Source of the DNA: Streptomyces fagopyri
GTDB taxonomy: Bacteria > Actinomycetota > Actinomycetes > Streptomycetales > Streptomycetaceae
NCBI RefSeq assembly: GCF_009498275.1
Contig: NZ_CP045643.1
Coordinates: 2,666,001 to 2,730,000, forward strand
Length of the DNA stretch: 64,000 nucleotides
Direction of reading: 5' to 3'
The notes under the pieces were generated by a model that was given only the letters and a program-made list of their open reading frames with translations, did no database searches and was not told where the DNA came from. A program made the position numbers and the translations under genes. Position 1 is the stretch's first letter. Every line of letters starts with the position of its first letter. Of the stretch, positions 7,812 through 16,956 are shown piece after piece.

Positions 7812-8627
7812 TCAGTCGTGCCAGGCGCCGAACTCCTCCAGGAGCCGCTGGAGGGGCTCGAAGACGCCCGGTGAGGCCGCCACCGCCAGCTCGCGCGCGG
7901 GCCGCTCTCCGGGGCGTCCACCGGTCAGGGCGCCCGCCTCACGGGCGATCAGGTCGCCCGCCGCGAGGTCCCAGGGGTGCAGGCCCCGCTCGTAGTACCC
8001 GTCGAGGCGGCCGGCCGCGACGTCGCACAGGTCGACCGCCGCGGAGCCGGAGCGCCGGATGTCGCGCAGCAGCGGGATCAGCCGCTGGGCGACGTCGGCC
8101 TGGTGGGTCTTGACCTCGCTCACGTAGTTGAAGCCCGTCGAGACCAGTGCCTGGTCCAGGGGAGGCGAGGGACGGCAGGTCAGCCGGCGCTCGCCGACCC
8201 AGGCGCCGGTGGCCCGGGCGCCCCGGCCGCGCACCGCGTGGTAGGTCTCGCCGCGCATCGGTGCCGTGATGACGCCGACGACGGTCTCGCCGTCCTGTTC
8301 GGCCGCGATGGACACCGCCCAGGTCGGCAGTCCGTAGAGGTAGTTCACCGTGCCGTCGAGCGGGTCCACGACCCAGCGGATGCCGCTGGTGCCCTCGCTG
8401 GCGCCGCCCTCCTCACCGAGGAAGCCGTCGTGCGGGCGGTGCTGGGAGATCAGGTCGGTGATGAGCTTCTCGGCCGCGATGTCCATCTCGGTGACGACGT
8501 CGATCGGGCTGGACTTGGTGGCGGCGACCGTGAGGTCGGCCGGGCGCCCGTCGCGCAGCAGCTCGCCGGCACGGCGGGCGGCGTCGTGCGCGAGCTGGAG
8601 CAGTTCGGTGTGCAGGGGCTCGATCAC
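7812..8627 (-). CDS. Inositol monophosphatase family protein
   Basis: 271 residues. Magnesium-dependent phosphatase of the IMPase/FBPase fold. Motifs are intact: TEMDIAAEK (metal-site region), GEEGG (the Glu pair), WVVDPLDGTVNY (DPxDGT metal-binding motif) and HPWDLAAGDLI (the C-terminal WD motif). The substrate may be inositol phosphate, 3'-phosphoadenosine phosphate or another sugar phosphate; sequence alone does not decide. It starts 9 nt after the ferrochelatase stop on the same strand, so the two are co-transcribed. Confidence 0.92.
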   Translation of the reverse strand: MIEPLHTELLQLAHDAARRAGELLRDGRPADLTVAATKSSPIDVVTEMDIAAEKLITDLISQHRPHDGFLGEEGGASEGTSGIRWVVDPLDGTVNYLYGLPTWAVSIAAEQDGETVVGVITAPMRGETYHAVRGRGARATGAWVGERRLTCRPSPPLDQALVSTGFNYVSEVKTHQADVAQRLIPLLRDIRRSGSAAVDLCDVAAGRLDGYYERGLHPWDLAAGDLIAREAGALTGGRPGERPARELAVAASPGVFEPLQRLLEEFGAWHD

Positions 8628-8636
8628 GGGGCTCCT

Positions 8637-9764
8637 CTAGGCGTACGGGCTGTCGGCGCCCGCGGCGGCGGGCTTGGGGGCGCGGGCCGGGCAGCAGCCC
8701 ACCGGACACAGGTCCCGGCTCGGGCCGAGGGTGCCGAGGACGCAGGGGGCCGGCCGCCGCCCGTTCTCGGTCGCGGCGCGTTCCAGGACGAGGTCGCGGA
8801 CCGTCGCGGCGAACCGGGGGTCGGCGCCGACGGTCGCCGAGCGGCGCACCGGCAGCCCGAGCTCCGCCGCCTTTGCCGTGGCCTCCGTGTCGAGGTCGTA
8901 CAGCACCTCCATGTGGTCCGAGACGAATCCGATGGGGGCCATCACGACGGCCGGGACCCCGGCGCCGTGCAGCTCCTCCAGGTGGTCGCAGATGTCGGGC
9001 TCCAGCCAGGGGATGTGCGGCGCTCCGGAGCGCGACTGGTAGACGAGCCGCCAGGGGTGCTCGGTCCCGGTCTCCTCGCGCACGGCGTCGGCGATCAGCC
9101 GCGCCACGTCCAGGTGCTGCCCGACGTAGGCGCCACCGTCGCCGTGGTCCTCGACGGGGCCGGAGGTGTCGGCCGCCGCGTCCGGGATCGAGTGCGTGGT
9201 GAAGGCGAGGTGCGCCCCCTCCCGTACGTCCTCGGGCAGGTCGGCGAGGGACTTCAGGACGCCGTCGATCATGGGGCGCACGAATCCGGGATGGTTGAAG
9301 TAGTGCCGCAGTTTGTCCACCCGGGGCGGCTCCAGTCCCTCGGCCTCCAGCGCGGCCAGGGACTCGGCGAGGTTCTCGCGGTACTGGCGGCAGCCCGAGT
9401 ACGAGGCGTAGGCGCTGGTGGCGAGGACGAGGACACGGCGGCGGCCGTCGGCGACCATCTCCCGCAGGGTGTCGGTCAGATAGGGCGCCCAGTTGCGGTT
9501 GCCCCAGTACACGGGGAGGTCCAGGGCGTGCTCCGCGAAGTCCTTGCGGAGGGCGTCGAGCAGGGCACGGTTCTGGTCGTTGATGGGGCTGACCCCGCCG
9601 AACAGGAAGTAGTGCCTACCCACTTCCTTGAGGCGTTCCTTGGGGATGCCTCGCCCACGCGTCACGTTCTCCAGGAACGGAACCACGTCGTCCGGGCCTT
9701 CGGGGCCGCCGAACGAGAGCAGGAGCAGGGCGTCGTAGGGGTGGGCATCGAGCGCATCTGGCAT
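8637..9764 (-). CDS. hemH: Ferrochelatase (coproporphyrin-type, with probable [2Fe-2S] cluster)
   Basis: 375 residues from the ATG at 9764. Inserts ferrous iron into the tetrapyrrole in haem synthesis; Gram-positive actinobacteria use coproporphyrin III as substrate, so cpfC is an alternative name. Conserved segments: [11 protein letters not shown] near the N-terminus, [11 protein letters not shown] and the active-site histidine in FTTHSIPD. Cys125 (SGCRQYREN) and a C-terminal Cys group (C341, C353, C357/C358) match the pattern of [2Fe-2S] ligands known from actinobacterial ferrochelatases. An iron-box-like palindrome lies 71 bp upstream of the start, suggesting DmdR1/IdeR control. Confidence 0.95.
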   Translation of the reverse strand: MPDALDAHPYDALLLLSFGGPEGPDDVVPFLENVTRGRGIPKERLKEVGRHYFLFGGVSPINDQNRALLDALRKDFAEHALDLPVYWGNRNWAPYLTDTLREMVADGRRRVLVLATSAYASYSGCRQYRENLAESLAALEAEGLEPPRVDKLRHYFNHPGFVRPMIDGVLKSLADLPEDVREGAHLAFTTHSIPDAAADTSGPVEDHGDGGAYVGQHLDVARLIADAVREETGTEHPWRLVYQSRSGAPHIPWLEPDICDHLEELHGAGVPAVVMAPIGFVSDHMEVLYDLDTEATAKAAELGLPVRRSATVGADPRFAATVRDLVLERAATENGRRPAPCVLGTLGPSRDLCPVGCCPARAPKPAAAGADSPYA

Positions 9765-9829
9765 GCGTCCGATCCTGCCATCCGCCGTCGGCGGCGGGAC
9801 GACGGCCACGGGCGGGGCGGGCCCGAGGA

Positions 9830-9848
9830 GTGCATTAGGGTCACCTAA
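9830..9848. promoter_or_regulatory. Iron-box-like operator between hemH and the MFS gene
   Basis: The centre TTAGGGTCACCTAA (9835-9848) has inverted TTAGG/CCTAA half-sites. Aligned to the 19-bp DmdR1/IdeR consensus, 14 of 19 positions match, with the left outer half weak. It lies in the divergent region of hemH (minus) and the MFS/oxidase pair (plus), so it could regulate either or both. Confidence 0.6.
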
Positions 9849-9940
9849 CCCGTAAGCTGTATCGGCTACCTTCACGCCTTACCGGAGTTCGGTCGCCCCT
9901 GGTGACCGGGTGGCCGGGCCGAGCCCACCGGAGACACCCC

Positions 9941-11179
9941 GTGCCCAGCCCGTACAGCGCCCTGTTCGCCGCCCCCGGCTCGAAGGGCTTCTCCGCCGCG
10001 GGCTTCCTCGGGCGGATGCCGCTGTCGATGATGGGCATCGGCGTGGTGACGATGATCTCCCAGCTCACCGGGCGCTACGGGCTCGCCGGCGCGCTGACGG
10101 CGACCATGGCCCTGGCGGCCGCCGCGCTGGGTCCGCAGGTCTCCCGGATGGTGGACCGGTACGGGCAGCGCCGGGTGCTGCGACCCGTCACCCTGTTCGC
10201 GCTCGCCGCGTCCGCCGGGCTGCTGTGCGCCGCGCGTTTCGCGTGGCCGGACTGGGTGCTGTTCGTCTGTTCGGCCGGGATCGGCTGCGTGCCCAGCATG
10301 GGCGCGATGGTCCGGGCCCGCTGGGCCGCCCTCTACCGGGACACACCGCAGCTGCACACCGCGTACTCCTTCGAGTCCGTGGTCGACGAGGTCTGCTTCA
10401 TCGTCGGGCCGATCCTCTCGATCGGTCTGTCCACGGTGTGGTTCCCCGAGGCCGGGCCGCTGCTCGCGGCCTGCTTCCTGGCGGCCGGCGTCTTCTGGCT
10501 GACGGCCCAGCGGGCCACCGAACCCGTGCCGCATCCGCGCGAGCAGCACGGCCGCGGCTCGGCGATGGGCTCGGCCGGACTCCAGGTCCTGGTGGCCACC
10601 TTCGTCGCGACGGGGGCGATCTTCGGGGCCGTCGACGTGGTCACCGTGGCCTTCGCGGAGGAACAGGGGCACAAGGGTGCCGCGAGCGTCGTCCTGGCGC
10701 TGTACGCGGCCGGCTCCTGCCTGGCGGGTGCCGTGTTCGGGCTGTTGCACTTCAAGGGGGCACCCGAAGGCCGGTGGCTGCTGGGCATATGCGCGATGGC
10801 CGTGAGTATGATCCCCCTCCTACTGGTCGGAAACTTGCCGTTCCTGGCCGTGGCGCTGTTCGTTGCGGGGCTTTCCATCGCTCCCACGATGATCACGACG
10901 ATGTCCCTCATCGAACAGCACGTACCACGCGCGAAACTGACCGAGGGCATGACCTGGGTGAGCACCGGACTCGCGGTCGGGGTCGCGCTCGGCTCCTCCG
11001 TGGCCGGCTGGGTGATCGACGCCGCCGGTGCGAAGGCCGGGTACGGGGTTCCGGCGGTGTCCGGGGCCGTCGCGGTCGCGGTCGGTTTCCTCGGGTATCG
11101 CCGGCTGAAACGGCCGGTTCCGCGGCGGGAGGGGACCCATGAGCACCACAGTGAGCGGGAAGAGCGGCACGTGGCGTAA
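9941..11179 (+). CDS. MFS transporter
   Basis: 412 residues from the GTG at 9941, preceded by GGAG at 8 nt; a GTG at 9902 is possible but adds a basic tail without a ribosome site. About twelve hydrophobic segments are present, with a charged central loop around residues 190-215 (RATEPVPHPREQHGR) separating two six-helix halves. The loop after helix 2 (SRMVDRYGQRRVLRP) is the MFS motif A. The substrate is unknown. The last 41 bp overlap the downstream oxidase gene, so they are likely translated together. The iron-box-like site upstream raises the possibility of iron-responsive expression. Confidence 0.87.
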   Translation: MPSPYSALFAAPGSKGFSAAGFLGRMPLSMMGIGVVTMISQLTGRYGLAGALTATMALAAAALGPQVSRMVDRYGQRRVLRPVTLFALAASAGLLCAARFAWPDWVLFVCSAGIGCVPSMGAMVRARWAALYRDTPQLHTAYSFESVVDEVCFIVGPILSIGLSTVWFPEAGPLLAACFLAAGVFWLTAQRATEPVPHPREQHGRGSAMGSAGLQVLVATFVATGAIFGAVDVVTVAFAEEQGHKGAASVVLALYAAGSCLAGAVFGLLHFKGAPEGRWLLGICAMAVSMIPLLLVGNLPFLAVALFVAGLSIAPTMITTMSLIEQHVPRAKLTEGMTWVSTGLAVGVALGSSVAGWVIDAAGAKAGYGVPAVSGAVAVAVGFLGYRRLKRPVPRREGTHEHHSEREERHVA

Positions 11180-12458
11180 CTGGGCGGGGAACGTCACCGC
11201 CCGTCCCGTACGGGAGGTCACCCCCGCCTCGGTCGAGGAGCTCTCCGCCGCGATACGCGCGGCCGCCGACGAGGGCCTGACCGTGAAGGCGGTCGGCACC
11301 GGGCACTCCTTCACCGCCGCCGCCGCGACCGACGGCGTGCTGATCCGCCCCCAGCTGCTGACCGGCATCCGCGCACTCGACCGCGAGGCCGGCACCGTCA
11401 CCGTCGAGGCGGGCACCCCGCTCAAGCGCCTGAACCTGGCGCTCGCGCGCGAGGGACTGTCGCTCACGAACATGGGCGACATCATGGAGCAGACGGTGTC
11501 GGGGGCGACCAGCACCGGAACGCACGGCACGGGGCGCGACTCGGCCTCGATCGCCGCCCAGATCAAGGGCCTTGAGCTGGTCACCGCGGACGGTTCGGTC
11601 CTGACCTGTTCCGAGAAGGAGAACCCCGAGGTCTTCGCGGCCGCCCGGGTCGGCATGGGCGCCCTGGGGGTCGTCACGGCGATCACCTTCTCCGTGGAGC
11701 CCCTCTTCCTGCTCACGGCCCGCGAGGAGCCGATGACCTTCGACCGGGTCACCGCCGAATTCGACGAACTGTTCACCGAGAACGAGCACTTCGAGTTCTA
11801 CTGGTTCCCCCACACCGGCAACTGCAACACCAAGCGCAACAACCGCAGCGCCGGTCCCGAGAGGCCCGTAGGACGGCTCGGCGGCTGGATCGAGGACGAG
11901 TTCCTCTCCAACGGCGTCTTCCAGGTGGCCAATCTGCTCGGCCGCGCCGCGCCCGCCGCCATCCCCGCGATCGCGAAGATCTCCAGCCGCGCGCTCTCCG
12001 CGCGCACGTACACCGACATCCCCTACAAGGTCTTCACCTCCCCGCGCCGGGTGCGCTTCGTGGAGATGGAGTACGCCGTCGCGCGTGAAGCCCTGGTCGA
12101 CACACTGCGCGAACTGAAGGCGATGGTGGACCGTTCCCCCCTGCGGGTCAGTTTCCCCGTCGAGGTGCGCACCGCCCCCGCGGACGACATCACCCTGTCC
12201 ACCGCGTCCGGCCGGGAGAGCGCCTACATCGCCGTACACATGTTCCGGGGCACGCCCTATCAGGCGTACTTCACCGCGGCCGAACGGATTTTCACCGCCC
12301 ACGAAGGACGCCCGCACTGGGGCAAGGTGCACACGCGGGACGCGGAGTACTTCTCCGGGGTGTACCCGCGCTTCGGCGAGTTCACGGCGTTGCGGGACCG
12401 GCTGGACCCGGATCGGCGCTTCGCGAACGACTACCTTCGCCGGGTGCTGGGCTCATAG
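11139..12458 (+). CDS. FAD-linked D-arabinono-1,4-lactone oxidase family protein
   Basis: 439 residues. Starts inside the MFS gene at an ATG with a GGGAGGGGA ribosome site. The N-terminal FAD_binding_4 domain has VGTGHSFT (His56) and STGTHGTG, which bind the flavin. The C-terminal ALO domain has the family signature HWGKVH and ends with YPRFGEFTALRDRLDPDRRF. Members oxidise aldonolactones or alditols using oxygen and release hydrogen peroxide. The true substrate here is open: sugar lactones such as arabinonolactone or gulonolactone, or alditols. The final 77 bp overlap the convergent membrane-protein gene. Confidence 0.9.
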   Translation: MSTTVSGKSGTWRNWAGNVTARPVREVTPASVEELSAAIRAAADEGLTVKAVGTGHSFTAAAATDGVLIRPQLLTGIRALDREAGTVTVEAGTPLKRLNLALAREGLSLTNMGDIMEQTVSGATSTGTHGTGRDSASIAAQIKGLELVTADGSVLTCSEKENPEVFAAARVGMGALGVVTAITFSVEPLFLLTAREEPMTFDRVTAEFDELFTENEHFEFYWFPHTGNCNTKRNNRSAGPERPVGRLGGWIEDEFLSNGVFQVANLLGRAAPAAIPAIAKISSRALSARTYTDIPYKVFTSPRRVRFVEMEYAVAREALVDTLRELKAMVDRSPLRVSFPVEVRTAPADDITLSTASGRESAYIAVHMFRGTPYQAYFTAAERIFTAHEGRPHWGKVHTRDAEYFSGVYPRFGEFTALRDRLDPDRRFANDYLRRVLGS

Positions 12459-13206
12459 ACGCGCTCGGCGTCGGGGTCGCGTCCGGCGTACCCGCGCCTG
12501 CGCTGGAACTCGGCGCCGGCGTGGGGGTCGTGGCCCCGTCCGCGCCGTTCGCACCGCTCGTCGCGCCGTCCGTCGCGCCGGAGCCGGGGTCCGAGGGCTG
12601 CCGGGAGGAACCGGTGGGCGCGGTCGTACCGGGAGTGCCGGACTCACGCGTGGAGTCCCCGCCCGTGCCGGACGGCCCGTGGCCGGAGCGGCTCCCCTGG
12701 AAGGCGTCGCCGACGGTGGTTGTGCTCGTCCCGTCCCCGCTGAAGCTCTGCCCGGAGACCAGTTCGTACGTGGTGACGCCCGCCATGGTGACGCCGAAGA
12801 CGAGCGCCGCGGCGACCAACGGCCGCTTCCAGCTCGTGACCCGGGCGCGGTAGACCGTGCCCTCACCGAACTCCCCCGGCACGGACGGGGTGAACTCCCC
12901 CGTTCCCTGCGCCGGGAACGGCCGGTCCCCGGGCGCCGCCGGTTTCGCCTGGACGGTCACATCGCGGATCTGCTCGCCGGTGCGCTTGAAGAAGTGCTGG
13001 AAGACGGTGCCGCCGCAGGTGGCGACGACACTGACCAGGCCCGCGCCCAGGATCGTCCCGTAGACACCGAAGTAGGAGGCGAGTTTCGCGGCCACCACGG
13101 CGGCGACCGCGCTGCCCGCCACTTGCGGAAGGCTCAGATCCAGCCGCCTCCTCCCGGCCCCCGCCGCCGTACCCGGATCTTCCCCCGCACCTGGCATTCC
13201 CCGCAT
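12382..13206 (-). CDS. Conserved membrane protein with disordered Gly/Ser/Thr/Pro-rich C-terminus
   Basis: 274 residues; the start may be the ATG at 13206 or at 13197. Residues ~26-68 form an Ala/Val/Gly-rich hydrophobic hairpin (AVAAVVAAKLASYFGVYG then AGLVSVVATCGG), and a second membrane segment lies at ~130-149 (LVAAALVFGVTMAGVTTYEL). The last ~120 residues are low complexity, rich in Gly, Ser, Thr, Pro and Asp, probably extracytoplasmic. No catalytic motif is seen. Its 3' end overlaps the convergent oxidase gene by 77 bp, so one of the two C-termini may be less constrained. Confidence 0.72.
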   Translation of the reverse strand: MRGMPGAGEDPGTAAGAGRRRLDLSLPQVAGSAVAAVVAAKLASYFGVYGTILGAGLVSVVATCGGTVFQHFFKRTGEQIRDVTVQAKPAAPGDRPFPAQGTGEFTPSVPGEFGEGTVYRARVTSWKRPLVAAALVFGVTMAGVTTYELVSGQSFSGDGTSTTTVGDAFQGSRSGHGPSGTGGDSTRESGTPGTTAPTGSSRQPSDPGSGATDGATSGANGADGATTPTPAPSSSAGAGTPDATPTPSASMSPAPGEGSRSRSADPGPAGPATP

Positions 13207-13677
13207 ACCCGGACCTTGCCTGCCTTTCCCGTACTTGGTCGACCTACTGCACGAGAAAGGACGGCCGAACGAAACCTTTAGTTCCGTTTCCGCCGATTAG
13301 GTGAGGTACGCCACGTTTCATGGTCATGAAAGCGGCGCACAGGACGGCCAACTACCACCCCCCGCTAGAAGTTGGGCGGCGTGCCGATCCACGCACATGG
13401 CCCGAATGGAGTACTCTTGCGAGCCCTGGGTCCGGACTCCCGCCAGGGTGTCCGGGGCCTGCCAGGACCGCCGGGAGGGGGCTCGTTGCACAGGGTGATG
13501 GAGTTCGTCACTTAGCGTTGCAAATAGGTAACCGTGCCATAACGGCGAGCTCGGGCCCGTGCCCGACACGCCGGGCAACTCGGCAAGGTTGTGGCAGGCT
13601 GCACCCGGGCAGGCCACACTCGACTAGCGGAAGCAGCGACGCACGTGACGTCGGCAGGCACCACCCGGGAGGTCCCC
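13207..13677. promoter_or_regulatory. Divergent region upstream of sepH
   Basis: 471 bp with no credible gene. A 7-2-7 inverted repeat lies at 13316-13331 (TTTCATGGTCATGAAA), and GC content is locally reduced near 13275-13300 and 13505-13540. It should hold the promoters for sepH and the membrane protein. I could not assign -35/-10 elements reliably. Confidence 0.45.
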
Positions 13678-14727
13678 ATGCCGGAACTGCGTGTCGTGGC
13701 CGTCTCTAACGACGGCACACGGCTGGTGCTGAAGGCTGCGGACAGCACGGAGTACACGCTTCCGATCGATGAGCGTCTGCGCGCCGCCGTCCGCGGCGAC
13801 CGTCCCCGCCTCGGCCAGATCGAGATCGAGGTGGAGAGCCATCTCCGCCCCCGGGACATCCAGGCGCGGATACGAGCCGGTGCCTCCGCGGAGGAAGTCG
13901 CCCAGCTCGCGGGGATCCCCGTCGACCGGGTACGCCGTTTCGAGGGGCCCGTGCTCGCCGAGCGCGCCTTCATGGCGGAACGCGCCCGGAAGACTCCCGT
14001 CCGCCGCCCCGGCGAGAACGCCGGACCACAGCTCGGTGAGGCGGTCCAGGAGCGGCTGCTGATCCGGGGCGCCGAGAAGGACACCGTCCAGTGGGACTCC
14101 TGGCGTCGCGACGACGGCACCTGGGAAGTCCTGCTGGTCTACCTGGTCGCGGGCGAACCGCACTCGGCGAGCTGGACGTACGACCCGCCCCGGCGGCTCG
14201 TCCAGGCCGTCGACGACGAGGCGCGTTCGCTGATCGGCGAGTCCGACGACCTCGCGGCGCCCGAGCCGAGCTTCCCGTTCGTGCCGCGCATCGCGCGACT
14301 GCCCCGGGACCGTCCGCTCGACCGCGCCCTCGACCGGCAGATGGAGCGGCCGAGCCTGCCGCCGTCCGAGCCGGTCGAGGAGAGCGCGGGCGACCGCGAC
14401 TCGCTCACCAGCCTCCTGGAGGCGGTACCCAGCTTCCGGGGCGACATGGTGGTGCCCGAGCGGCCCTCCACCACGGAACTCCCGCCCGCGGAGGAGCCCG
14501 CCCCGGAGCCCGAGACGGAGGAGCCGCCGGCTCCCGCCGCCTCGGCCGGCGCCGGTTCCGCCTACGCGGACGTCCTGATGCCCCGCTCGGTCGGCAGCCA
14601 CCGCGACCGTCTGGTCGGCGCGACCGACCGCCAGGCCGAGGCGGACGGCGTCCGCCCCGGCCGCAGAGCGGCGGTACCGAGTTGGGACGAGATCGTCTTC
14701 GGCACCCGGCGCAAGAAGCAGGACTGA
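13678..14727 (+). CDS. sepH: Cell division protein SepH
   Basis: 349 residues. SepH stimulates FtsZ filament assembly in sporulating and vegetative Streptomyces septation. The N-terminal DUF3071 domain begins PELRVVAVSNDGTRLVL and contains a helix-turn-helix-like segment (ASAEEVAQLAGIPVDRVRRFEG, ~residues 68-90) needed for FtsZ action in characterised orthologues. A long acidic, Pro-rich linker (residues ~195-300) follows. The conserved C-terminal tail SWDEIVFGTRRKKQD is intact. The ATG was chosen because GGGAGG lies 7 nt upstream and homologues start here. Single-gene unit followed by a terminator. Confidence 0.95.
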   Translation: MPELRVVAVSNDGTRLVLKAADSTEYTLPIDERLRAAVRGDRPRLGQIEIEVESHLRPRDIQARIRAGASAEEVAQLAGIPVDRVRRFEGPVLAERAFMAERARKTPVRRPGENAGPQLGEAVQERLLIRGAEKDTVQWDSWRRDDGTWEVLLVYLVAGEPHSASWTYDPPRRLVQAVDDEARSLIGESDDLAAPEPSFPFVPRIARLPRDRPLDRALDRQMERPSLPPSEPVEESAGDRDSLTSLLEAVPSFRGDMVVPERPSTTELPPAEEPAPEPETEEPPAPAASAGAGSAYADVLMPRSVGSHRDRLVGATDRQAEADGVRPGRRAAVPSWDEIVFGTRRKKQD

Positions 14728-14816
14728 ATGAAGAAGCCGGCTCGAAGCGGCGGGACGGGAGTCCGGACGCGGCCGGAACACGACGACCGGCCTCTCGGCC
14801 GGTCACTCGTACGAGC

Positions 14817-14863
14817 GACGGGGCCCACACCGGATCGACGTCCGGATCGGTGTGGGCCCCGTC
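14817..14863. terminator. Terminator between sepH and the rhodanese gene
   Basis: Perfect 16-bp inverted repeat (GACGGGGCCCACACCG at 14817-14832, complement at 14848-14863), placed between the convergent sepH and sulfurtransferase genes and probably active in both directions. Confidence 0.85.
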
Positions 14864-14867
14864 GTCG

Positions 14868-15728
14868 TCACTGGGGGTCGGCCCCCACCGCGACCGGACG
14901 GTTCCCGTCCCGCGACCACTCCGACCAGGACCCCACGTACAGCGCGGCCGGGATGCCCGCGACGGCGAGCGCCAGCACCTGATGGGCGGCGGAGACACCC
15001 GAGCCGCAGTAGACGCCGACCTCCGAAGTGCCGGTCGCGCCCAGGGACTTGAAGCGGTCGGCCAGTTCGGCGGCGGGCCTGAACTCGCCGCTCTCCGTGA
15101 CGTTCTCCGTGGTCGGCGCCGACACCGCGCCCGGGATGTGACCGCCGACGGGGTCGATCGGCTCCACCTCGCCCCGGTAGCGCTCACCCGCCCTCGCGTC
15201 GAGCAGCAGCCCCGTCCGGGCGAGCGCGGCGGCTCCGTCCGCGTCGAGCAGCGAACGGGCCCCCGGCGCCGGGACGAAGCTTCCGGGAGTGGGCGTGGGA
15301 ACCTCGGTGGACAACGGTCCGCTCCACGCGGCCAGGCCGCCGTCCAGGACACGCACCGACGGGTGACCTGTCCAGCCCAGCAGCCACCAGGCGCGCGCCG
15401 CGGCCCACCCGACACCGCCGTCGTACACGACGACGTCACGGTCGTCGGAGACGCCGGCGGCTCGCATCGCCGCGCCGAAGATCTCGGGATCGGGCAACGG
15501 ATGCCGGCCGGCGTCACCCGCCTTTCCGGCCAATTCGGCGTCCAGGTCGACGAAGACCGCACCGGGGATGTGGCCTGCCTCGTAGGCGGCCCGGCCGTCG
15601 AAGGGCACGGCCCCGTCGGCCGTGGCCAGGGAGAGCTGCCAGCGGATGTCGAGCACGACCGGCGGGTTCGGCCCCGCCAGATCGCTCGCGAGTTCGGAGG
15701 CGGAGATGATGGCGTTCATGGCCACCAT
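14868..15728 (-). CDS. Two-domain rhodanese (thiosulfate/mercaptopyruvate sulfurtransferase)
   Basis: 286 residues (ATG at 15728; a second ATG three codons later is equally possible). Transfers sulfane sulfur from a donor to an acceptor through a persulfide on Cys241. The N-terminal domain (8-140) is the inactive rhodanese repeat (HIPGAVFVDLD, YDGGVGWAAARAWWLL). The C-terminal domain (~155-280) has GHIPGAVSAP and the active-site loop CGSGVSA at 241-247, nearer to the CGxGVTA type than to the CRxGxR thiosulfate type. The physiological donor is unclear. Downstream end abuts the terminator shared with sepH. Confidence 0.92.
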   Translation of the reverse strand: MVAMNAIISASELASDLAGPNPPVVLDIRWQLSLATADGAVPFDGRAAYEAGHIPGAVFVDLDAELAGKAGDAGRHPLPDPEIFGAAMRAAGVSDDRDVVVYDGGVGWAAARAWWLLGWTGHPSVRVLDGGLAAWSGPLSTEVPTPTPGSFVPAPGARSLLDADGAAALARTGLLLDARAGERYRGEVEPIDPVGGHIPGAVSAPTTENVTESGEFRPAAELADRFKSLGATGTSEVGVYCGSGVSAAHQVLALAVAGIPAALYVGSWSEWSRDGNRPVAVGADPQ

Positions 15729-16043
15729 CCTCGCGTACGGGGTGGCCCCGGCGTCCAGCTCCGGCTACTGTGCTCGGCCGGACAGGTCCGATCACGAGGC
15801 GTACGGGATCGGGTACGTGCTGTACAGCCGATGGACACCCTGCGGCAATGGTGCGGAAACGGACGGGAAACGGCACATCGGGCATCCTCCGGCAGTGGAC
15901 CGCGACATGACGGTGCGGCCAGGACGCGCAGGGTGACGGGTAGTGCGAGCATCGACACGGGGCGTGCACGCGCGCGGCTGCGGCACGCGTGTTGGTAGGC
16001 GGAAGGTGAACGGCCACCGCGAGGGGCCGAGGAGAGAGTGACG
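15729..16043. promoter_or_regulatory. Divergent promoter region, rhodanese / VOC protein
   Basis: 315 bp between diverging genes. No credible gene and no strong repeat. It presumably holds both promoters. Confidence 0.35.
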
Positions 16044-16847
16044 ATGACCGAGGCACGGGGGCCGGCCGGCCTGAACGGCACAACGCACACTCGGCACGCG
16101 CCCGGCGTTCCCTGCTGGGTGAGTCTGATGGTGCACGCGATGGACACGACCCAGGAGTTCTACGGAGAGCTGTTCGGCTGGGAGTTCGAGCCGGGCCCAC
16201 GGCAGCTCGGCCCCTCAGCGCGGGCCCTGCTGGACGGTCACGAGGTGGCGGGCATCGGCCAGATGCCGCCCGACCAGCATCTGTCGATCGCCTGGACACC
16301 GTACTTCGCCTCGGACGACGTGAACCAGACCGCCGAATCGGTACGGCACTGCGGTGGCACCGTGGGTGTGGGTCCGCTCGACGCGGGCGATGCCGGGCGA
16401 CTGGCGATCGGTCTCGACCCGACCGGCGCCGTCTTCGGGATCTGGCAGGCGGCGGCGCATCTGGGCACCGGGATCATCGGGGTGCACGGCACACCTGCCT
16501 GGATCGAGCTGGTGACCCGTGACACCGAGAGCGTCGTCAAGTTCTACCAGGGCGTCTTCGGGCACGGGCTGGAGCCCGTCGTCTCGGCCGACTTCGACTA
16601 CGTGACCCTCCAGTCGGGCGGCCGCGCGGTCGCGGGCATCCACGGCGTCGGTCACGGCCTGCCCCGCGACCGAGGCCCGCACTGGCTGACGTACTTCGAG
16701 GTCACGGATGTCGATGCCGCCGCCTCGCAGGTCACCGAACTCGGCGGACACGTCCTCAGGGCCGCCCACGACTCGGCCTACGGACGGGTGGCCACGGTGG
16801 CCGACCCGGAGGGCGCGGTGTTCTCGGTCATCCACACCGACCGCTGA
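16044..16847 (+). CDS. VOC family protein with two glyoxalase-like domains
   Basis: 267 residues from the ATG at 16044, which has GAGGAGAG at good distance; a GTG two codons upstream is too close to that site. Two vicinal-oxygen-chelate domains are in tandem: residues ~22-135 (CWVSLMVHAMDTTQEFYGELFGW) and ~148-265 (AWIELVTRDTESVVKFYQGVFG), each ending with a DPTGAVFGIWQ or DPEGAVFSVIH strand. This is the layout of CFP30B-like proteins. Not every metal-ligand position is obviously occupied by His or Glu, so it may be a binding or resistance protein rather than a lyase. Function unknown. Confidence 0.85.
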   Translation: MTEARGPAGLNGTTHTRHAPGVPCWVSLMVHAMDTTQEFYGELFGWEFEPGPRQLGPSARALLDGHEVAGIGQMPPDQHLSIAWTPYFASDDVNQTAESVRHCGGTVGVGPLDAGDAGRLAIGLDPTGAVFGIWQAAAHLGTGIIGVHGTPAWIELVTRDTESVVKFYQGVFGHGLEPVVSADFDYVTLQSGGRAVAGIHGVGHGLPRDRGPHWLTYFEVTDVDAAASQVTELGGHVLRAAHDSAYGRVATVADPEGAVFSVIHTDR

Positions 16848-16956
16848 CGGACCCGCCGGAGCTCCCGTACGGCCGGACGCCCGCACAGCCGGACCGCGGG
16901 CGGGCAGCCGAGCGGGCGGCTCCGGTGGATGGCCGGCGGCGGTGTTCCCGACGCCC

